Assembly (NCBI GenBank): GCA_026421245.1
Contig: JAPKDJ010000001.1
Location: 110,899 to 174,898, forward strand
Direction of reading: 5' to 3'
DNA: 64,000 bases
Source of the DNA: Akkermansiaceae bacterium
Lineage (GTDB): Bacteria; Verrucomicrobiota; Verrucomicrobiia; Verrucomicrobiales; Akkermansiaceae
Of the stretch, positions 45,089 through 54,323 are shown piece by piece. The notes beneath the pieces were generated by a model. The model did no database searches. It was not told where the DNA came from and saw nothing but the letters and a program-made list of their open reading frames with translations. The translations under genes and the position numbers were made by a program. How positions within the stretch are numbered: position 1 is the first letter of the stretch; the number at the start of each line of letters is the position of its first letter.

Positions 45089-46102
45089 TTACGGAGTGCG
45101 GAGGGTGTTGAGAAGTTGGTTGATGATGGAATCGGCATCCATGTCTTCGGCTTGTGCCTCGTAGCTGGGAATGAGGCGGTGGCGGAGAATATCGGGCGCA
45201 ATTGCTTTGACATCCTCGGGCAGGACGTGGGCGCGGCCATCGAGAAAAGCGAGGCAGCGGGTGCCTCGAATGAGCTGGATGGTGGCGCGCGGAGACGCCC
45301 CGGCGGTGATGAGTGGATCGAATCCACTTAGATCGAGCCCGGCCTGTCTTTCGGATAACTGGGTGCGCCCCTCGGCACGTGTTGCAAAGACAATATCGAG
45401 AATGTAGTCCTCGATTTTCGGGTCGACATGAATCTCGTTGATGAGGGAACGAGCTGCCGTGACAGATTCCAGGGTGGTGACGGCGGAAGCGGACGGAGCG
45501 GATACGGTGGAAGACATGCGGCGAAGGATTTCGCGCTCCTCATCACGCCCGGGATAGCCGACGATGACTTTCATCATAAAGCGGTCCATTTGAGCCTCCG
45601 GAAGAGGATAGGTGCCTTCTTGATCGAGCGGGTTTTGAGTCGCCATCACAAGGAAGGGATCTGGAAGAGGTCGGGTCTCTCCACCGAAGGTGACTTGTTT
45701 CTCCTGCATGGCTTCGAGAAGGGCTGACTGGACCTTGGCGGGAGCACGGTTGATTTCGTCTGCCAAAAGGAGGTTTGTGAAAACAGGGCCTTCCTTGGCC
45801 CTGAATTCCTGGGTTCCCGGATTGTAGATGTGGGTTCCGATCACGTCGGCAGGGAGAAGATCCGGGGTGAACTGAATCCGGCCAAAGCGCGCTGTTAGGG
45901 CTTGCGCGAGGGTATTGACCGCGAGGGTTTTTGCGAGTCCGGGGAGGCCTTCAACAAGGAGGTGATTACCGGTTAGAAGGCAAATCAACATACGATCGAC
46001 GAGGTTGCTTTGTCCGATGAGGACGCGAGCAATTTCCTGTCTAAGGGGGGTGATGAAGGCTGAGCGGGTTTGGATTTCGGCAGAGAGTTCTTCTGGAGTC
46101 AT
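45089..46102 (-). CDS. MoxR-family AAA+ ATPase
   Basis: 337 residues. Walker A is VEGLPGLAKTLAVNTLA, with the MoxR-type GLPGLAKT loop, Walker B is NLLLADEINRAPAKVQSALL, and MATQNPLDQEGTYPLPEAQMDRF contains the sensor and arginine-finger regions. MoxR ATPases act as chaperones that mature or remodel partner complexes, using neighbouring VWA proteins. It is the first gene of the eight-gene minus-strand operon running to 33474, so the promoter should lie within 46103-46395, where I see no gene. Confidence 0.95.
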   Translation of the reverse strand: MTPEELSAEIQTRSAFITPLRQEIARVLIGQSNLVDRMLICLLTGNHLLVEGLPGLAKTLAVNTLAQALTARFGRIQFTPDLLPADVIGTHIYNPGTQEFRAKEGPVFTNLLLADEINRAPAKVQSALLEAMQEKQVTFGGETRPLPDPFLVMATQNPLDQEGTYPLPEAQMDRFMMKVIVGYPGRDEEREILRRMSSTVSAPSASAVTTLESVTAARSLINEIHVDPKIEDYILDIVFATRAEGRTQLSERQAGLDLSGFDPLITAGASPRATIQLIRGTRCLAFLDGRAHVLPEDVKAIAPDILRHRLIPSYEAQAEDMDADSIINQLLNTLRTP

Positions 46103-46395
46103 GTCAATGAAGTTGGAATATCGTGATAAGATTTACGGGAAGCTAGCATCGTCCAGAAAAAGAGCGACCGCGCAATGCGGAGAATACCCAGTTTTTTGTA
46201 TGAGGCGCCTAGAGAACCGTTTCAGGACTAAAACGCCCTCGCTTGAGCTTTCTTTTTAGATTTTGGAAATTTGTTTTGAATTAGAGATTTTTCCTGAGTC
46301 AGTGGAAAGGGATGGCCTTTGTAAGGTTAGGGCGATTAAAGAGGGAGTAAATTTCAGTCTTGGAGAGGAGAGGGATGAGCAAGTAGATTAATTTC

Positions 46396-47664
46396 ATGAA
46401 ATTCAAACTCTTGTTTTGTTCGTTTTCTTTGGGGACCTCCGCGCTTTTTGCGGTCGAAGAATGGTCGGAATGGCGGGGCCCCAATGGGAACGGTTCGATA
46501 GCGGAAGGGTCGCTGCCAATGGAATTTGATGCCGACGGAAAAGGGGTTGAATGGAAAACGTCCTTGCCGGGACGTGGGTGTTCGACACCGGTGGTGAAAG
46601 ATGGTTTGCTATTTTTGACAGCTCCGGTGAATGGAAAGGACGCCTTAATTTCCTACAACCTCGCCGGCAAGGAAAAGTGGCGGCAGGTCTATGGCGAGGG
46701 CACTCCCGGGCGAGGTCAGAGGGTTGGAAGTAGTACAAATTCCTCACCGGTGACAAATGGCGAGGTCGTGGTGGCGTATTTTAAATCGGGCCGAGTTGTG
46801 GCGTGTTCGAGTGATGGAATAAAGCTTTGGGAGAAGGATCTGCATGAACTCTATGGTGAGGATAAGCTCTGGTGGGATCAAGGGACTTCACCGGTGTTGT
46901 TCGAGGAAAGCGTCATTATCGCGGTGATGCAGACTGAGGGGAATTCCTACCTTGTGTCATTCGATCTGAAGACGGGGAATAAAAAGTGGAAGACGGATCG
47001 CAAGTTTGACACCGGCAAGGAATCAGGAGACAGCTATACGACGCCCCATCTCATGAAAGTTGATGGAGTGGATACGATCGTTAGTTTTGGTGCAAACCAC
47101 ATTACCGGACACGATGCCCTTGCCGGGAAGCAGCTTTGGTTCTCTGGCGGAATCAACCCCGAGAACAAGGATATGTGGCGAACGATTGCTTCATCGGTTG
47201 TGACCGACGGAGTGGTTGTCGTTCCGCATGGGCGGGGGGATTACCTTATGGGGATCAAGGCTGGAGGAAAAGGGGATGTGACGAAATCGAATGTCCTGTG
47301 GCGGAAAAAGATGCCCTCAACTGATGCCGCGACCTCGGTGGCGCATGACGGCCGAGTCTATCAACTTGTTGATCGAGGTAAGAGCCGGGGATTGATTACT
47401 TGTTTGGATGCGAAGACCGGGAAGAAAATCTGGGAAGGCAATCTCCCGAAGTCAGCCAGTACCTTTTACGCTTCTCCTATTTTGGTAGGTGAGACCCTTT
47501 GCTGCCCTCGTGAAGACGGAGTGGTCTTGATGGCTAAGATTCAGAAAGACGGGCTTGGCGAGGTGAAAGAAAACAAGCTCGGAGAGGCTTTTATTGCATC
47601 GCCAATCTACGTTGAGGGCAAGCTCATCCTGAGAGGGGAGAAGCACCTCTGGTGTTTGAAGTAG
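46396..47664 (+). CDS. Secreted PQQ-type beta-propeller protein
   Basis: 422 residues with a signal peptide (about 1-18, ending LFA). It carries the repeats typical of PQQ-like/BamB propeller proteins: WPRG-like WRGPNGNGSIAEG, WKTSLPGRGCSTPVV, AGKEKWRQVYG, SGRVVACSSDGIKLWEKDL, TGNKKWKT, AGKQLWFSGG and TGKKIWEGNLP. Proteins of this sort are widespread in Planctomycetes and Verrucomicrobia, function mostly unknown. It is divergent from moxR and convergent with dxs. Confidence 0.82.
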   Translation: MKFKLLFCSFSLGTSALFAVEEWSEWRGPNGNGSIAEGSLPMEFDADGKGVEWKTSLPGRGCSTPVVKDGLLFLTAPVNGKDALISYNLAGKEKWRQVYGEGTPGRGQRVGSSTNSSPVTNGEVVVAYFKSGRVVACSSDGIKLWEKDLHELYGEDKLWWDQGTSPVLFEESVIIAVMQTEGNSYLVSFDLKTGNKKWKTDRKFDTGKESGDSYTTPHLMKVDGVDTIVSFGANHITGHDALAGKQLWFSGGINPENKDMWRTIASSVVTDGVVVVPHGRGDYLMGIKAGGKGDVTKSNVLWRKKMPSTDAATSVAHDGRVYQLVDRGKSRGLITCLDAKTGKKIWEGNLPKSASTFYASPILVGETLCCPREDGVVLMAKIQKDGLGEVKENKLGEAFIASPIYVEGKLILRGEKHLWCLK

Positions 47665-47666
47665 CC

Positions 47667-47688
47667 CGGCCTCAAGGGCCTATTTTTT
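47667..47688 (+). terminator. Intrinsic terminator after the propeller gene
   Basis: A short GC-rich stem (GGCCT with GGGCC around CAA) followed by TATTTTTT lies two bases after the plus-strand stop at 47664. It overlaps the stop of convergent dxs. Confidence 0.45.
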
Positions 47689-49560
47689 CGAAAGATGCGG
47701 CAGGATTTTGTCTACTGCATTTTTGGCCGTGAGTCCGTGTTTTTCGCGAAGGATTTCAGGCTTGCCGTGTTCGACGAATTGGTCTGGCCAGCCGATGCGT
47801 TCGACCGGTGTGTCGATGGTTTCGTCGTGAAGGAGTTCAATAATGGAGAGCCCAAAACCGTTGAAGAGGACGTGGTCTTCGAAAGTGCAGACGACTGTCG
47901 CTTTCGCGGCGTGTTTCGCGATGGTGCGGGTATCAAGGGGTTTGATCCAGCGTGGGTTGATGAGAGTGACGGTGTAGCCCTTGGACTCAAGAGTTTCCTT
48001 TGCCTCCAACGCCAATTCCATCATGGTGCCGAGTGGAATGAGGCAAATATCGTGGCCTTCCTGGATCACTTCGGCTTCCCCGATGGTGAGGAGCTTCGGC
48101 TTATCTTTGATAGGGGTTCCAGGGCCATTTCCACGTGGGTAGCGGATGGCGATTGGTCCGTCATCATAGTTGGCCATGGTCCAGAGCATGTCGACGAATT
48201 CATCCTCATCCTTGGGCTGCATGTGAACCAAGCGGGGGACATGTCGCAGGTAGCCGATGTCAAAGAGACCGTGGTGGGTCGGGCCATCGTCACCGGAAAG
48301 TCCGCCGCGGTCCATACAAAGACGGACAGGTAGGTTTTGCAAAGCCATGTCATGAATGATCATGTCGTAGGCGCGTTGCATAAACGTCGAGTAAATGGCA
48401 AGGAAAGGCTTTAGGCCCTGTGACGCATGTCCGCAGGCAAAGAGGGCGGCGTGTTCCTCGGCAATGCCGACATCAAAGTAACGTTCGGGAAGCTCTTCCT
48501 TGAAGATCTCCAGTTTTGTGCCGCCTGGCATTGCCGCCGTGATGGCGGTGATTGTTTTATCCTCTTTTGCGAAATCTGTCACAGCGCGGCCAAAGAGCTC
48601 GGAAAATGTGGGTGCCCCGGTTGCGGTAGAACCGTCCTCGACGTTATAGGGGCCAAGTCCGTGGAACTTGCCTGGCTTGTCGAGGGCGGGTTGATATCCG
48701 CGACCTTTCTCAGTGATGATGTGGAGGATGACGGGTTCGTTTTTTTCCTTAAGGTGCTCCAGGCTCTTGATGAGGGAGGGGAGATCGTGACCATCAATGG
48801 GGCCGTAGTAACGGAGGCCGAATTTCTCAAAGAGAACGTTCGGCAGGATCATGTTTTTGGCGTTGCGTTCGATCTTGTGTGCGAATTTCCGTGCTCCCGG
48901 GCCAGCGACTTTTTCTACCAGGGAGGCCGCCTTGGCCCGAATTCCATTATAAGCGGGGTGGGTTTGGAGGGTGTTAAAATATTTGGCAAGAGCGCCGACG
49001 TTTTTGTCGATTGACCACTCGTTGTCATTTAAAACAACGATGCATCGATCGGTAGTATCGGCAATATTATTGAGGGCCTCGAGAGTGGCGCCGCAGGTGA
49101 AAGCGGCATCGCCGGCGATAGCGACGACGTGGTTGTTTTCTTTCTTTAGGTCGCGTGCCGAGCACATGCCGAGTGCGGCGGAGACGGCGGTTCCGGCATG
49201 GCCTGCGCCGTAGCAATCGTGCTCGGATTCCGTTCGAAGGAGAAAGCCGTTGAGCCCTTTGTATTGGCGAATGGTTCCGATCTCCCTGGCTCTGCCGGTG
49301 AGCATTTTATGGACATAGCCCTGATGGGAGACATCGAAGAGGAATTTGTCTTCGGGAGAATTGAACACCTTGTGAAGTGCGATGCTCAATTCGACGACTC
49401 CCAGGTTGGGGCCGAGGTGTCCGCCGGTATTCGACAGCGAGTTGATCAGAGTGCTACGAATCTCCTCTGCCAATGAAGCCAGATCTTCGTTTGGAATAGT
49501 GTCGAGATCTGAGGGGCCTTGAATTTGGTCAAGGAGCGGAGTTTTAGAAGAGTCGGACAT
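47680..49560 (-). CDS. dxs: 1-deoxy-D-xylulose-5-phosphate synthase
   Basis: 626 residues from the ATG at 49560; an upstream in-frame start at 49608 adds 16 residues inside xseB. TPP-dependent enzyme joining pyruvate and glyceraldehyde 3-phosphate, first step of the MEP isoprenoid pathway. Motifs: FDVSHQGYVHKMLTGR, AGDAAFTCGATLEALNN with the GD of the TPP motif, FDVGIAEEHAA with the catalytic glutamate, and MDRGGLSGDDGPTHHG. The start overlaps xseB by 17 bases, so the two are coupled, a pairing seen in other bacteria. Confidence 0.95.
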   Translation of the reverse strand: MSDSSKTPLLDQIQGPSDLDTIPNEDLASLAEEIRSTLINSLSNTGGHLGPNLGVVELSIALHKVFNSPEDKFLFDVSHQGYVHKMLTGRAREIGTIRQYKGLNGFLLRTESEHDCYGAGHAGTAVSAALGMCSARDLKKENNHVVAIAGDAAFTCGATLEALNNIADTTDRCIVVLNDNEWSIDKNVGALAKYFNTLQTHPAYNGIRAKAASLVEKVAGPGARKFAHKIERNAKNMILPNVLFEKFGLRYYGPIDGHDLPSLIKSLEHLKEKNEPVILHIITEKGRGYQPALDKPGKFHGLGPYNVEDGSTATGAPTFSELFGRAVTDFAKEDKTITAITAAMPGGTKLEIFKEELPERYFDVGIAEEHAALFACGHASQGLKPFLAIYSTFMQRAYDMIIHDMALQNLPVRLCMDRGGLSGDDGPTHHGLFDIGYLRHVPRLVHMQPKDEDEFVDMLWTMANYDDGPIAIRYPRGNGPGTPIKDKPKLLTIGEAEVIQEGHDICLIPLGTMMELALEAKETLESKGYTVTLINPRWIKPLDTRTIAKHAAKATVVCTFEDHVLFNGFGLSIIELLHDETIDTPVERIGWPDQFVEHGKPEILREKHGLTAKNAVDKILPHLSKK

Positions 49561-49840
49561 CGTCATCGTGTGTGTCATCGCCGGATTTGGATGAATTATC
49601 AGATTCATCTTCCGTCATGTCGGTCTGTAGTTTCGCTTCGACGAGGTCGAGACGTTTTCGAGCTGATTTCAAAGTGTTTTGGCAGTAGCTCAAGAGAGCC
49701 TGGCCTCGTTCAAAGTCTTCCAGCAGTCCAGCCAAAGAGCCTGGATCTTCCTCAAGGCGCCGTGTGATCACCTCCAGTTCTTCAGCGGCTTCCTCAAAAG
49801 AGTTGGCAACTGAAGATGATTTTTTCTTTCCTGCTGGCAT
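49544..49840 (-). CDS. xseB: Exodeoxyribonuclease VII small subunit
   Basis: 98 residues. SFEEAAEELEVITRRLEED and LLEDFERGQALLSYCQNTLK, then AKLQTD, fit the XseB helical hairpin that binds the large subunit. The last 20 residues are acidic (ESDNSSKSGDDTHDDD), a variable tail. No xseA is in the window. The gene overlaps dxs and follows the membrane protein gene by 18 bases. Confidence 0.88.
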   Translation of the reverse strand: MPAGKKKSSSVANSFEEAAEELEVITRRLEEDPGSLAGLLEDFERGQALLSYCQNTLKSARKRLDLVEAKLQTDMTEDESDNSSKSGDDTHDDDVRLF

Positions 49841-49858
49841 GAAGTTTTGAGGGGGCCT

Positions 49859-51688
49859 CTATTCCTGAAGGATGGGTTTCTTGGAGTAGTAGGTGATCCT
49901 GTAGGGGAAGAGGGCGCGTTGCTCGGGATAGTCAGCCATAACCTTAGACAGGCTGGGAGTGATCATACGGAGCCCGCCCTGACCGAGCGCTTTCTCCGAT
50001 ATATTAATGGCCGTGCCATCCAGCATGAGAGCTGCGAATTCTTCTTTGGTGCCGAATGCAGCTACGGAATAGAGCGGATTTTTCTCAAATGAAACGGGGG
50101 AAACTAAGATGCCCACGGTTTCGAGGTTTTGGTCTTTAGCGAGTTTTTCTAGATCTTCGAACTCATCGATCCGTCGAGGGAGCCAAATGGAAATTCGGTC
50201 GGCATACCAAGCGACGGCCCAGGGTTGGTCTGAGAAAATGATTTCATCTTCAGCAGTTGCATCATGGAGGGTGGTGCTTAGCGGTTGTGGCCAATAGGGG
50301 GGCCAGACGGGGCGTTGATTGCTTCCGGTTGCAAGTCCCTGACGCAGGGTGTTTGGAATGGTAAGAATCAACGGTCCTGCGCTAACGAGGACGACAATGA
50401 AAAAGTGTCCGTTTCGCATCAGGCCGCTGCCGGTGCTGCCGTCGGGGAGATCAATTCGACTCCATAAAATTGACATGAAGGCCAAACCGTAGGCTGACAT
50501 GATCGGAGCAAAGAGGATGTGTAATTGATTGGGGTCAACGGGACTCTTGGATAATCCGAAGAGGGCCATTCCTAAGGCTCCCATCACCCACATGAGCAGA
50601 ACGATCCAACGGAACTTTGCGATAGCCTCACGCTTGAACGGATGCAGGAGGGCGAAGAAGAAGAGGGGCGCCGCGATAATTGCACCAAAGTTGTTATAGA
50701 GGAGGTTGGTTTGGCGAAGAATGTTGGTCGCAGTGTTGATCAGGAGCGAGTTCAGGTTATAAAGGACGCGGTATGTCTCTTCGCTTGGATCACTGGTGCG
50801 CATGATTCCCTGCTCCGACTCGGAGAGGCCTCCGTAGAGAGTAAGAAACGCGGTTCCTCCGGGGTTTCCGGTCCATTCCATGTTCTTGCCGATGAAGTAG
50901 AGACTAAACACGAGGAGGACCCCAAGAACGGACAGGCCGGCAATTCCTTTCGGTCTGAAGAAAAAAGCGGCATAGATGACAAAGCCTAAAGTGATCCAGA
51001 TAGTGAGCCAATGGGAGAGAGCAAGGAGGGCGAGAAAGACGGCTGCAATAATGATGGAACCAATGGTAACGCGATTTTCGATGGAAGCTTCCAGCGCGCG
51101 GTAAATGAAGAAGAGAGCACAGGAAAAAAGGAGTAGCATTAGCATTTGCGGCAGCCCAGTCTGAGTGAACTGCCACATCAGGTCACTCAGGATCATTAGA
51201 AGAGCGGTGACGCCGGCGATCCGAACATCAAAAATCCGTGAGATCAGGAGGTAGTTGATTCCAATGGAAATCAGGAAGAAAATTATCGAGGTGGCGGCAA
51301 TCACTCGATCAAGTCGATAGACGCGTGAATCATCGACCATCTGATATTTATCAAAATCATCACCGCCGACAGCTTTCAACACGGCCCCGTAAATGAACGG
51401 ATTCAGGGGAGAATGGTAAGTATCGTAAAAAGAATCGAGTTCGATTCTGGTGTCCTCATTCTTTTGGGCCTGCCAAATGGCGGCGGGACGGATGACCTTT
51501 GTGGAAGCGTTGTTGCCCCGGGCAATTTCTCGCCCAATCTGGGCTTGATCCATTCCGCTGGCGGCGGTTAATCCCTTGAATGTCAGAATGAGGTAAAAGA
51601 ATACCAAGGCGAACAGGAGGACGAAGAAAAGGAGGCGACGAATGAGAACGGCGGTGTCCATGCCGCCGACTTTGTTGGAACTACTCAT
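49859..51688 (-). CDS. Polytopic membrane protein, possible GT-C glycosyltransferase
   Basis: 609 residues with about eleven hydrophobic segments and a conserved-looking first periplasmic loop holding acidic residues (AASGMDQAQIGREIARGN), as in dolichyl-phosphate-mannose-type GT-C enzymes. The C-terminal 130 residues form a soluble domain without helices. No defining family motif is obvious, so it is only a candidate. It lies between the NtrC-type regulator (15 bases upstream) and xseB (18 bases downstream), suggesting one transcript, with no clear functional link. Confidence 0.5.
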   Translation of the reverse strand: MSSSNKVGGMDTAVLIRRLLFFVLLFALVFFYLILTFKGLTAASGMDQAQIGREIARGNNASTKVIRPAAIWQAQKNEDTRIELDSFYDTYHSPLNPFIYGAVLKAVGGDDFDKYQMVDDSRVYRLDRVIAATSIIFFLISIGINYLLISRIFDVRIAGVTALLMILSDLMWQFTQTGLPQMLMLLLFSCALFFIYRALEASIENRVTIGSIIIAAVFLALLALSHWLTIWITLGFVIYAAFFFRPKGIAGLSVLGVLLVFSLYFIGKNMEWTGNPGGTAFLTLYGGLSESEQGIMRTSDPSEETYRVLYNLNSLLINTATNILRQTNLLYNNFGAIIAAPLFFFALLHPFKREAIAKFRWIVLLMWVMGALGMALFGLSKSPVDPNQLHILFAPIMSAYGLAFMSILWSRIDLPDGSTGSGLMRNGHFFIVVLVSAGPLILTIPNTLRQGLATGSNQRPVWPPYWPQPLSTTLHDATAEDEIIFSDQPWAVAWYADRISIWLPRRIDEFEDLEKLAKDQNLETVGILVSPVSFEKNPLYSVAAFGTKEEFAALMLDGTAINISEKALGQGGLRMITPSLSKVMADYPEQRALFPYRITYYSKKPILQE

Positions 51689-51703
51689 GATATGGGGATT
51701 ATT

Positions 51704-53089
51704 TTAGGTAAGCGGAATGTCGCGAAGTTTTCGTTGTAAGGTGCGACGGCTTATCCCCAGTAACTCTGCGGCCTTGGTCCGATTTCCATCGGTAGCCCGC
51801 AGGGCTCCCTGAATGGCCCGTTGCTCGAGGCCATGCAAGTTGAATTCCTCCTTGGGGGCAAGGGTGTTTTTCTCGGAGTTCGAATCAAAGCGGTGGCCGC
51901 CGCCTGCGACGAAGTCAGGAAGGTGCTGAATGTCGAGGACGTCTTGATTCGACATAACCACGGCATGCTCAATGGCGGTGCGGAGTTCTCGGACGTTTCC
52001 GGGCCATTTGTAGGCGAGGAGCGAGGTCATTGCGGCCTCGGTAAGGGGCTTATTCGGACGGGAATTTTCCTTGGCAAATTCAGCGAGGAATGAGTTCGCG
52101 AGAAGGACGACGTCTTCTTTTCGATCCCGAAGAGGCGGCATTTGGAGGCCGAGGACGTTGAGGCGGAAATACAGATCCTCACGAAAGGTGCCTTCTTCGA
52201 CCATTTCGGCGAGACGATGGTTAGTAGCGGCTATGACGCGGACGTCGACCTTGATTGAGGTGTTGGAGCCCACGCGCTCGATGGTTCGCTCGGAAAGGGC
52301 GCGGAGGAGTTTCACTTGGGTTTGGGCGTCAATCTCTCCAATTTCATCAAGAAACAGGGTTCCTCCATGGGCTAATTCAAAGCGACCAACACGTCTTTGC
52401 GAAGCTCCGGTAAAGGAACCCTTTTCGTGGCCAAAAAGCTCACTTTCAAGAAGTTGTGAGGAAAGGGCGGCACAGTTGACCGCGACGAATTTTTCGCCCG
52501 GACGTCCTGAGAGATCGTGTAGAGTGTGAGCGACGACTTCCTTACCTGTTCCGGACTCCCCCTCAATGAGGACAGTGGCACGAGTGGGGGCGATTTGTTC
52601 GATTTTGGCGGCGACTTTTGCCATTTGCGGCGAGCGACCGATGAGGCGGTCGAGGCCGTGGGACGATTTTGCTTTGCTGTCTTTGAGTGTTTCGTTTTCG
52701 GCGACGAGTTTAACGTTTTCCTTTTCCAAGGTCCTACTGCGGACAGCGCGTTTGAGGAGTAATTCTACTTCATCGAGGTTGAGAGGTTTTGTGACGAAAT
52801 GCCAGGCACCGCGGCGCATTGCTTCGACTGCAGTATCGACAGAGCCATAGGCGGTCATCATGAGGGAGACCGGCGGTTGAGGGAGGGCAAGGGCGGCATC
52901 GAGCACTTCCATTCCAGAGTCGGCTCCGAGACGGAGATCGGTGAGGAGGAGGTCGACGTCTTCCGATTTCAGGACCTGGGTTGCCTGTTTGAGATCTGCC
53001 GCGACATAGCAGTCGAAAGTGTCTTCGAGCGCCATGCGGAGGGCATCGCGGGTGGGTTTTTCGTCGTCAACGATGAGGAGAGTTTTCAC
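51704..53089 (-). CDS. Sigma-54-dependent response regulator (NtrC type)
   Basis: 461 residues starting at GTG. Receiver domain about 1-120 with D51 in LLLTDLRL as phospho-acceptor. Central sigma-54 AAA+ domain about 148-380: Walker A GESGTGKEVV, the sigma-54 loop as HEKGSFTGAS (GSFTGA instead of GAFTGA), DEIGEI as Walker B, and the arginine-finger region FRLNVLGLQMPPLRDR. C-terminal Fis-type helix-turn-helix: GNRTKAAELLGISRRTLQRK. It activates sigma-54 promoters when phosphorylated by the histidine kinase coded 11 bases upstream. Confidence 0.94.
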   Translation of the reverse strand: MKTLLIVDDEKPTRDALRMALEDTFDCYVAADLKQATQVLKSEDVDLLLTDLRLGADSGMEVLDAALALPQPPVSLMMTAYGSVDTAVEAMRRGAWHFVTKPLNLDEVELLLKRAVRSRTLEKENVKLVAENETLKDSKAKSSHGLDRLIGRSPQMAKVAAKIEQIAPTRATVLIEGESGTGKEVVAHTLHDLSGRPGEKFVAVNCAALSSQLLESELFGHEKGSFTGASQRRVGRFELAHGGTLFLDEIGEIDAQTQVKLLRALSERTIERVGSNTSIKVDVRVIAATNHRLAEMVEEGTFREDLYFRLNVLGLQMPPLRDRKEDVVLLANSFLAEFAKENSRPNKPLTEAAMTSLLAYKWPGNVRELRTAIEHAVVMSNQDVLDIQHLPDFVAGGGHRFDSNSEKNTLAPKEEFNLHGLEQRAIQGALRATDGNRTKAAELLGISRRTLQRKLRDIPLT

Positions 53090-53100
53090 AGCAAAATGAT

Positions 53101-54267
53101 CTAGACTTCGATGGGGGCACTGTCTTCGAGAAGCCGGACCCGTTTATCGGTCCGAGGGAAGCAAAGGGTGACTTTTGTTCCCACGCCTTCTTCGCTTTCG
53201 ACCTCCAACTCGCCACCATGTTCACGGAGAATGCGGCGAACAATGAGCATGCCAAGGCCAGTGCCTTCGACTTTGGTTGTTTTGAATGGCTCAAACATCG
53301 CGCCCATGGCCTCTGGAGAAATGCCGGAGCCATTGTCTGAGATGGAGAGCCTGACCTCGTAGTCGGTAACGTGGGTTTGAATGAAGATTTCGCCCTCGCC
53401 CTGATCCACGGCCTGATAGGCATTGCGGATGACGTTGTAGAGAGCTTGTTTGATCTGGGTAGGGTCAAGATCGAGAGAGGGAAGATCGAGGGCGAAATCG
53501 AGTTTCACTGGGATCTCGCGGCTTTCCAGCTCCGGGCTCAGCGCTAAGAGGCTTTCTTCAAGAAGTTTATGAAGTTCAGTGGCTTCGCGTTCCGGATTCG
53601 TTGGCCTCATGGCCTGCAGGAATTGTTTTAGAATGGTATCGAGTCGGCTAATTTCGGTTCGCGCGGTACCCAGATGGTCTGTGAGTGGTTTTTGATCATC
53701 TTCGGGGAGGTCGCGAATACGTCGCTCCAGAAGCTGAAGATGGAGGGAAAGGGAGTTGAGGGGATTTCCAATCTCATGGGCCACGCCGGCCGCGAGAAGA
53801 GTGAGGGCATTGAGCTTTTCTGATTCCATCTCCTTTTCGGCCTCCTGCCGGGAACGCGTGACGTCACGCACCAGCATAACGTGCCCCAGATCTGCTTCAC
53901 CTTCTTCCGCGACGGGAGAGAGGTAAAAGTTAAGGTAGCGGTTTTCAGGATAAAAAACCTCAAGGTCACGGCTCACGGTGCGACGGTTTGATTGCATCAA
54001 GGCGGACCAATCGACTCCGCGAACGACTTCTTCGAGCGGTTTTCCTTGGGCCTCTTCCGGTGATGTTCCGAAAAAACGGCATCCGGCGTGGTTGATAAAG
54101 CTGATGCCACCTGCGGTATCGAGGAGCAGGACGCCCTCCTGAAGGGCTTCAAACACTTTCTGTAAAAAGCCTTTCTCTCTTACCAGCCGGGAAAGTAATG
54201 CCTGCACTTCCTCCGGCTCGATCTGATCGAGCCGTGACAGGATCTTTTCTAAAACCGCTGATTTCAA
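53101..54267 (-). CDS. PAS-domain sensor histidine kinase
   Basis: 388 residues starting at TTG. A PAS domain spans about 35-140 (ALQEGVLLLDTAGGISFINH), then a dimerisation domain with the phospho-histidine H164 in AAGVAHEIGNPLNSLSLHLQ, and an ATPase domain with NAYQAVDQGEG (N box), DNGSGISPEA (G1), FKTTKVEGTGLGMLI (F/G2). No transmembrane segment is seen, so it probably senses a cytoplasmic or ligand signal through PAS. It is the partner of the regulator coded 11 bases downstream. Confidence 0.93.
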   Translation of the reverse strand: MKSAVLEKILSRLDQIEPEEVQALLSRLVREKGFLQKVFEALQEGVLLLDTAGGISFINHAGCRFFGTSPEEAQGKPLEEVVRGVDWSALMQSNRRTVSRDLEVFYPENRYLNFYLSPVAEEGEADLGHVMLVRDVTRSRQEAEKEMESEKLNALTLLAAGVAHEIGNPLNSLSLHLQLLERRIRDLPEDDQKPLTDHLGTARTEISRLDTILKQFLQAMRPTNPEREATELHKLLEESLLALSPELESREIPVKLDFALDLPSLDLDPTQIKQALYNVIRNAYQAVDQGEGEIFIQTHVTDYEVRLSISDNGSGISPEAMGAMFEPFKTTKVEGTGLGMLIVRRILREHGGELEVESEEGVGTKVTLCFPRTDKRVRLLEDSAPIEV

Positions 54268-54323
54268 TGCCGCGACAGATTGGCACAGTTAACAATACTT
54301 CGCGAGAAGTAAGGCGAGAGAAT

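Noticed and set aside
46107..46259. 51-residue plus-strand frame between moxR and the propeller gene
   Set aside because: No ribosome binding site, family or signal peptide; it lies in the divergent promoter region and could be chance. The 46103-46395 gap otherwise shows nothing recognisable.
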